This document shows, piece after piece, positions 5,844 to 6,199 of a DNA stretch of 6,199 nt. Where the stretch lies: the NCBI GenBank assembly GCA_030614585.1, contig JAUWTT010000251.1, forward strand, positions 1 through 6,199, read 5' to 3'. The DNA comes from Acidobacteriota bacterium. Its GTDB lineage: Bacteria; Acidobacteriota; UBA6911; RPQK01; JAPXNP01. The position numbers were made by a program, and so were the translations under genes. The notes under the pieces were generated by a model. The model had not been told where the DNA came from, searched no databases, and was given only the letters and a program-made list of their open reading frames with translations. How positions within the stretch are numbered: position 1 is the stretch's first letter; every line of letters starts with the position of its first letter.

Positions 5844-6017
5844 ATGAGGCGTGTGGTTTACTATGCCTTGGCTCTACTCCTCGTAGTCATTCTCCGGCAC
5901 TTGGATCTCACGTGGTATACCAGCTTTCCGGGGTTCCTCTGATACTGGGGATGCGTTGCCATTGTCCTCACGGCACTCGGCCTCATTCTTTGCAGAAGGA
6001 AGAATGGGGGCAGCTAG
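5844..6017 (+). pseudogene. Small two-helix membrane protein interrupted by in-frame TGA (tentative)
   Basis: From ATG 5844 the frame encodes M-R-R-V-V-Y-Y followed by a hydrophobic helix (ALALLLVVIL) and a short loop (RHLDLTWYTSFPGFL). It then meets TGA at 5940-5942. The same frame continues as Y-W-G-C, a second hydrophobic stretch (VAIVLTALGLILC), and ends R-R-K-N-G-G-S before TAG at 6015-6017. Both ends are positively charged and both helices are well formed, as expected for a small hairpin protein with its ends in the cytoplasm. The TGA could come from TGG (Trp) or CGA (Arg) by one change. The ribosome binding site is weak, and short hydrophobic frames can occur by chance, so this is tentative. 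The first 32 codons could also be a small gene on their own. It starts 47 bases after the hydrolase gene. Confidence 0.4.
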
Positions 6018-6199
6018 GTGTTTCTAAAATGGAATCATGAATTACTCCATTCAATCCCTGGAGAGCTCTATGCGATAGTTCTGTCTCCGCCATTGAGTAA
6101 TCCTCATCCTTATCCCTGAGGTTCTTCTGCAGCCTAGTCAATAATCGATTGGGCGGCTAATTGAATGACCTTCTGATCGAGCTGCAAGTGACCATTCGG
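6018..6199. other. Terminal region without a convincing gene
   Basis: No gene can be supported in these 182 bases. AATGGA and TCCATT near 6030-6052 form a 6-bp inverted repeat with a 12-base loop, without a T-run. On the minus strand an open frame of 21 codons enters from the right edge and ends at TAG (6136-6134). It could be the C-terminus of a gene beyond the window (ending Q-L-A-A-Q-S-I-I-D), but that length is easily reached by chance. Confidence 0.3.

Noticed and set aside
5983..6093. 36-codon minus-strand frame (ATG at 6093, GAGG upstream)
   Set aside because: It is short, resembles no family I know, overlaps the membrane-protein frame on the other strand, and its C-terminal half looks like non-coding sequence.
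6134..6199. Minus-strand open frame entering from the right edge, ending at TAG 6136-6134
   Set aside because: Only 21 codons are visible. The composition is plausible for a protein end, but this length is common by chance.
6186..6199. Similarity of the window end (ACCATTCGG) to the MITE end (GCCATTCGGG)
   Set aside because: The shared stretch is short and needs a one-base shift for the adjacent GTG to align. The sequence ends there, so no partner end or duplication can be shown.

Overview
This is a bacterial chromosomal segment of moderate, slightly GC-rich composition. Genes are mostly well spaced and lie on both strands, and one tRNA gene has an encoded CCA end. A bacterial MutM/Fpg gene, a twin-arginine-type leader and Shine-Dalgarno-like sites support Bacteria. 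I cannot name the phylum from this window alone.

Layout. (1) Positions 1-1068: a 9-bp hairpin upstream of a soluble GT-A-fold, family-2-like glycosyltransferase (+) that starts at GTG 91. (2) Positions 1101-1558: a tRNA-Gln(UUG) gene with a plausible promoter, a short tandem repeat just after it, and a 186-bp non-autonomous insertion element. The element has inverted ends and an 11-bp target duplication, GGGCTTGTCCC. That duplication fits the GGG(N5)CCC target rule known for IS231-type members of the IS4 family. (3) Positions 1558-3456 (-): a short-chain dehydrogenase gene followed by a Gfo/Idh/MocA-type oxidoreductase gene. The second gene is broken by an in-frame TGA exactly where the family has a glycine before its EKP motif. 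The pair looks like a sugar or sugar-acid oxidation module whose second enzyme is disabled. (4) Positions 3696-4631 (+): a possible extended -10 promoter and a full-length formamidopyrimidine-DNA glycosylase (mutM) with all key motifs and an unusual internal insertion. (5) Positions 4756-5796 (+): a phosphotriesterase-family metal hydrolase with all six expected metal ligands and a twin-arginine-like N-terminus. (6) Positions 5797-6199: a probable remnant of a two-helix small membrane protein, again interrupted by one in-frame TGA, then about 180 bases with no convincing gene.

Apart from the SDR/Gfo pair, the genes do not form an obvious pathway. mutM and the hydrolase are co-directional but 124 bases apart, so an operon is possible but not shown. 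The most notable features are the well-preserved MITE-like element with its target duplication, which abuts the stop codon of the broken oxidoreductase gene, and the two otherwise clean reading frames each cut by a single TGA. The glycosyltransferase ends normally at TGA, so I prefer nonsense mutation or sequencing error over genome-wide recoding. I see no strong evidence of a wholly new multi-gene system in this window.
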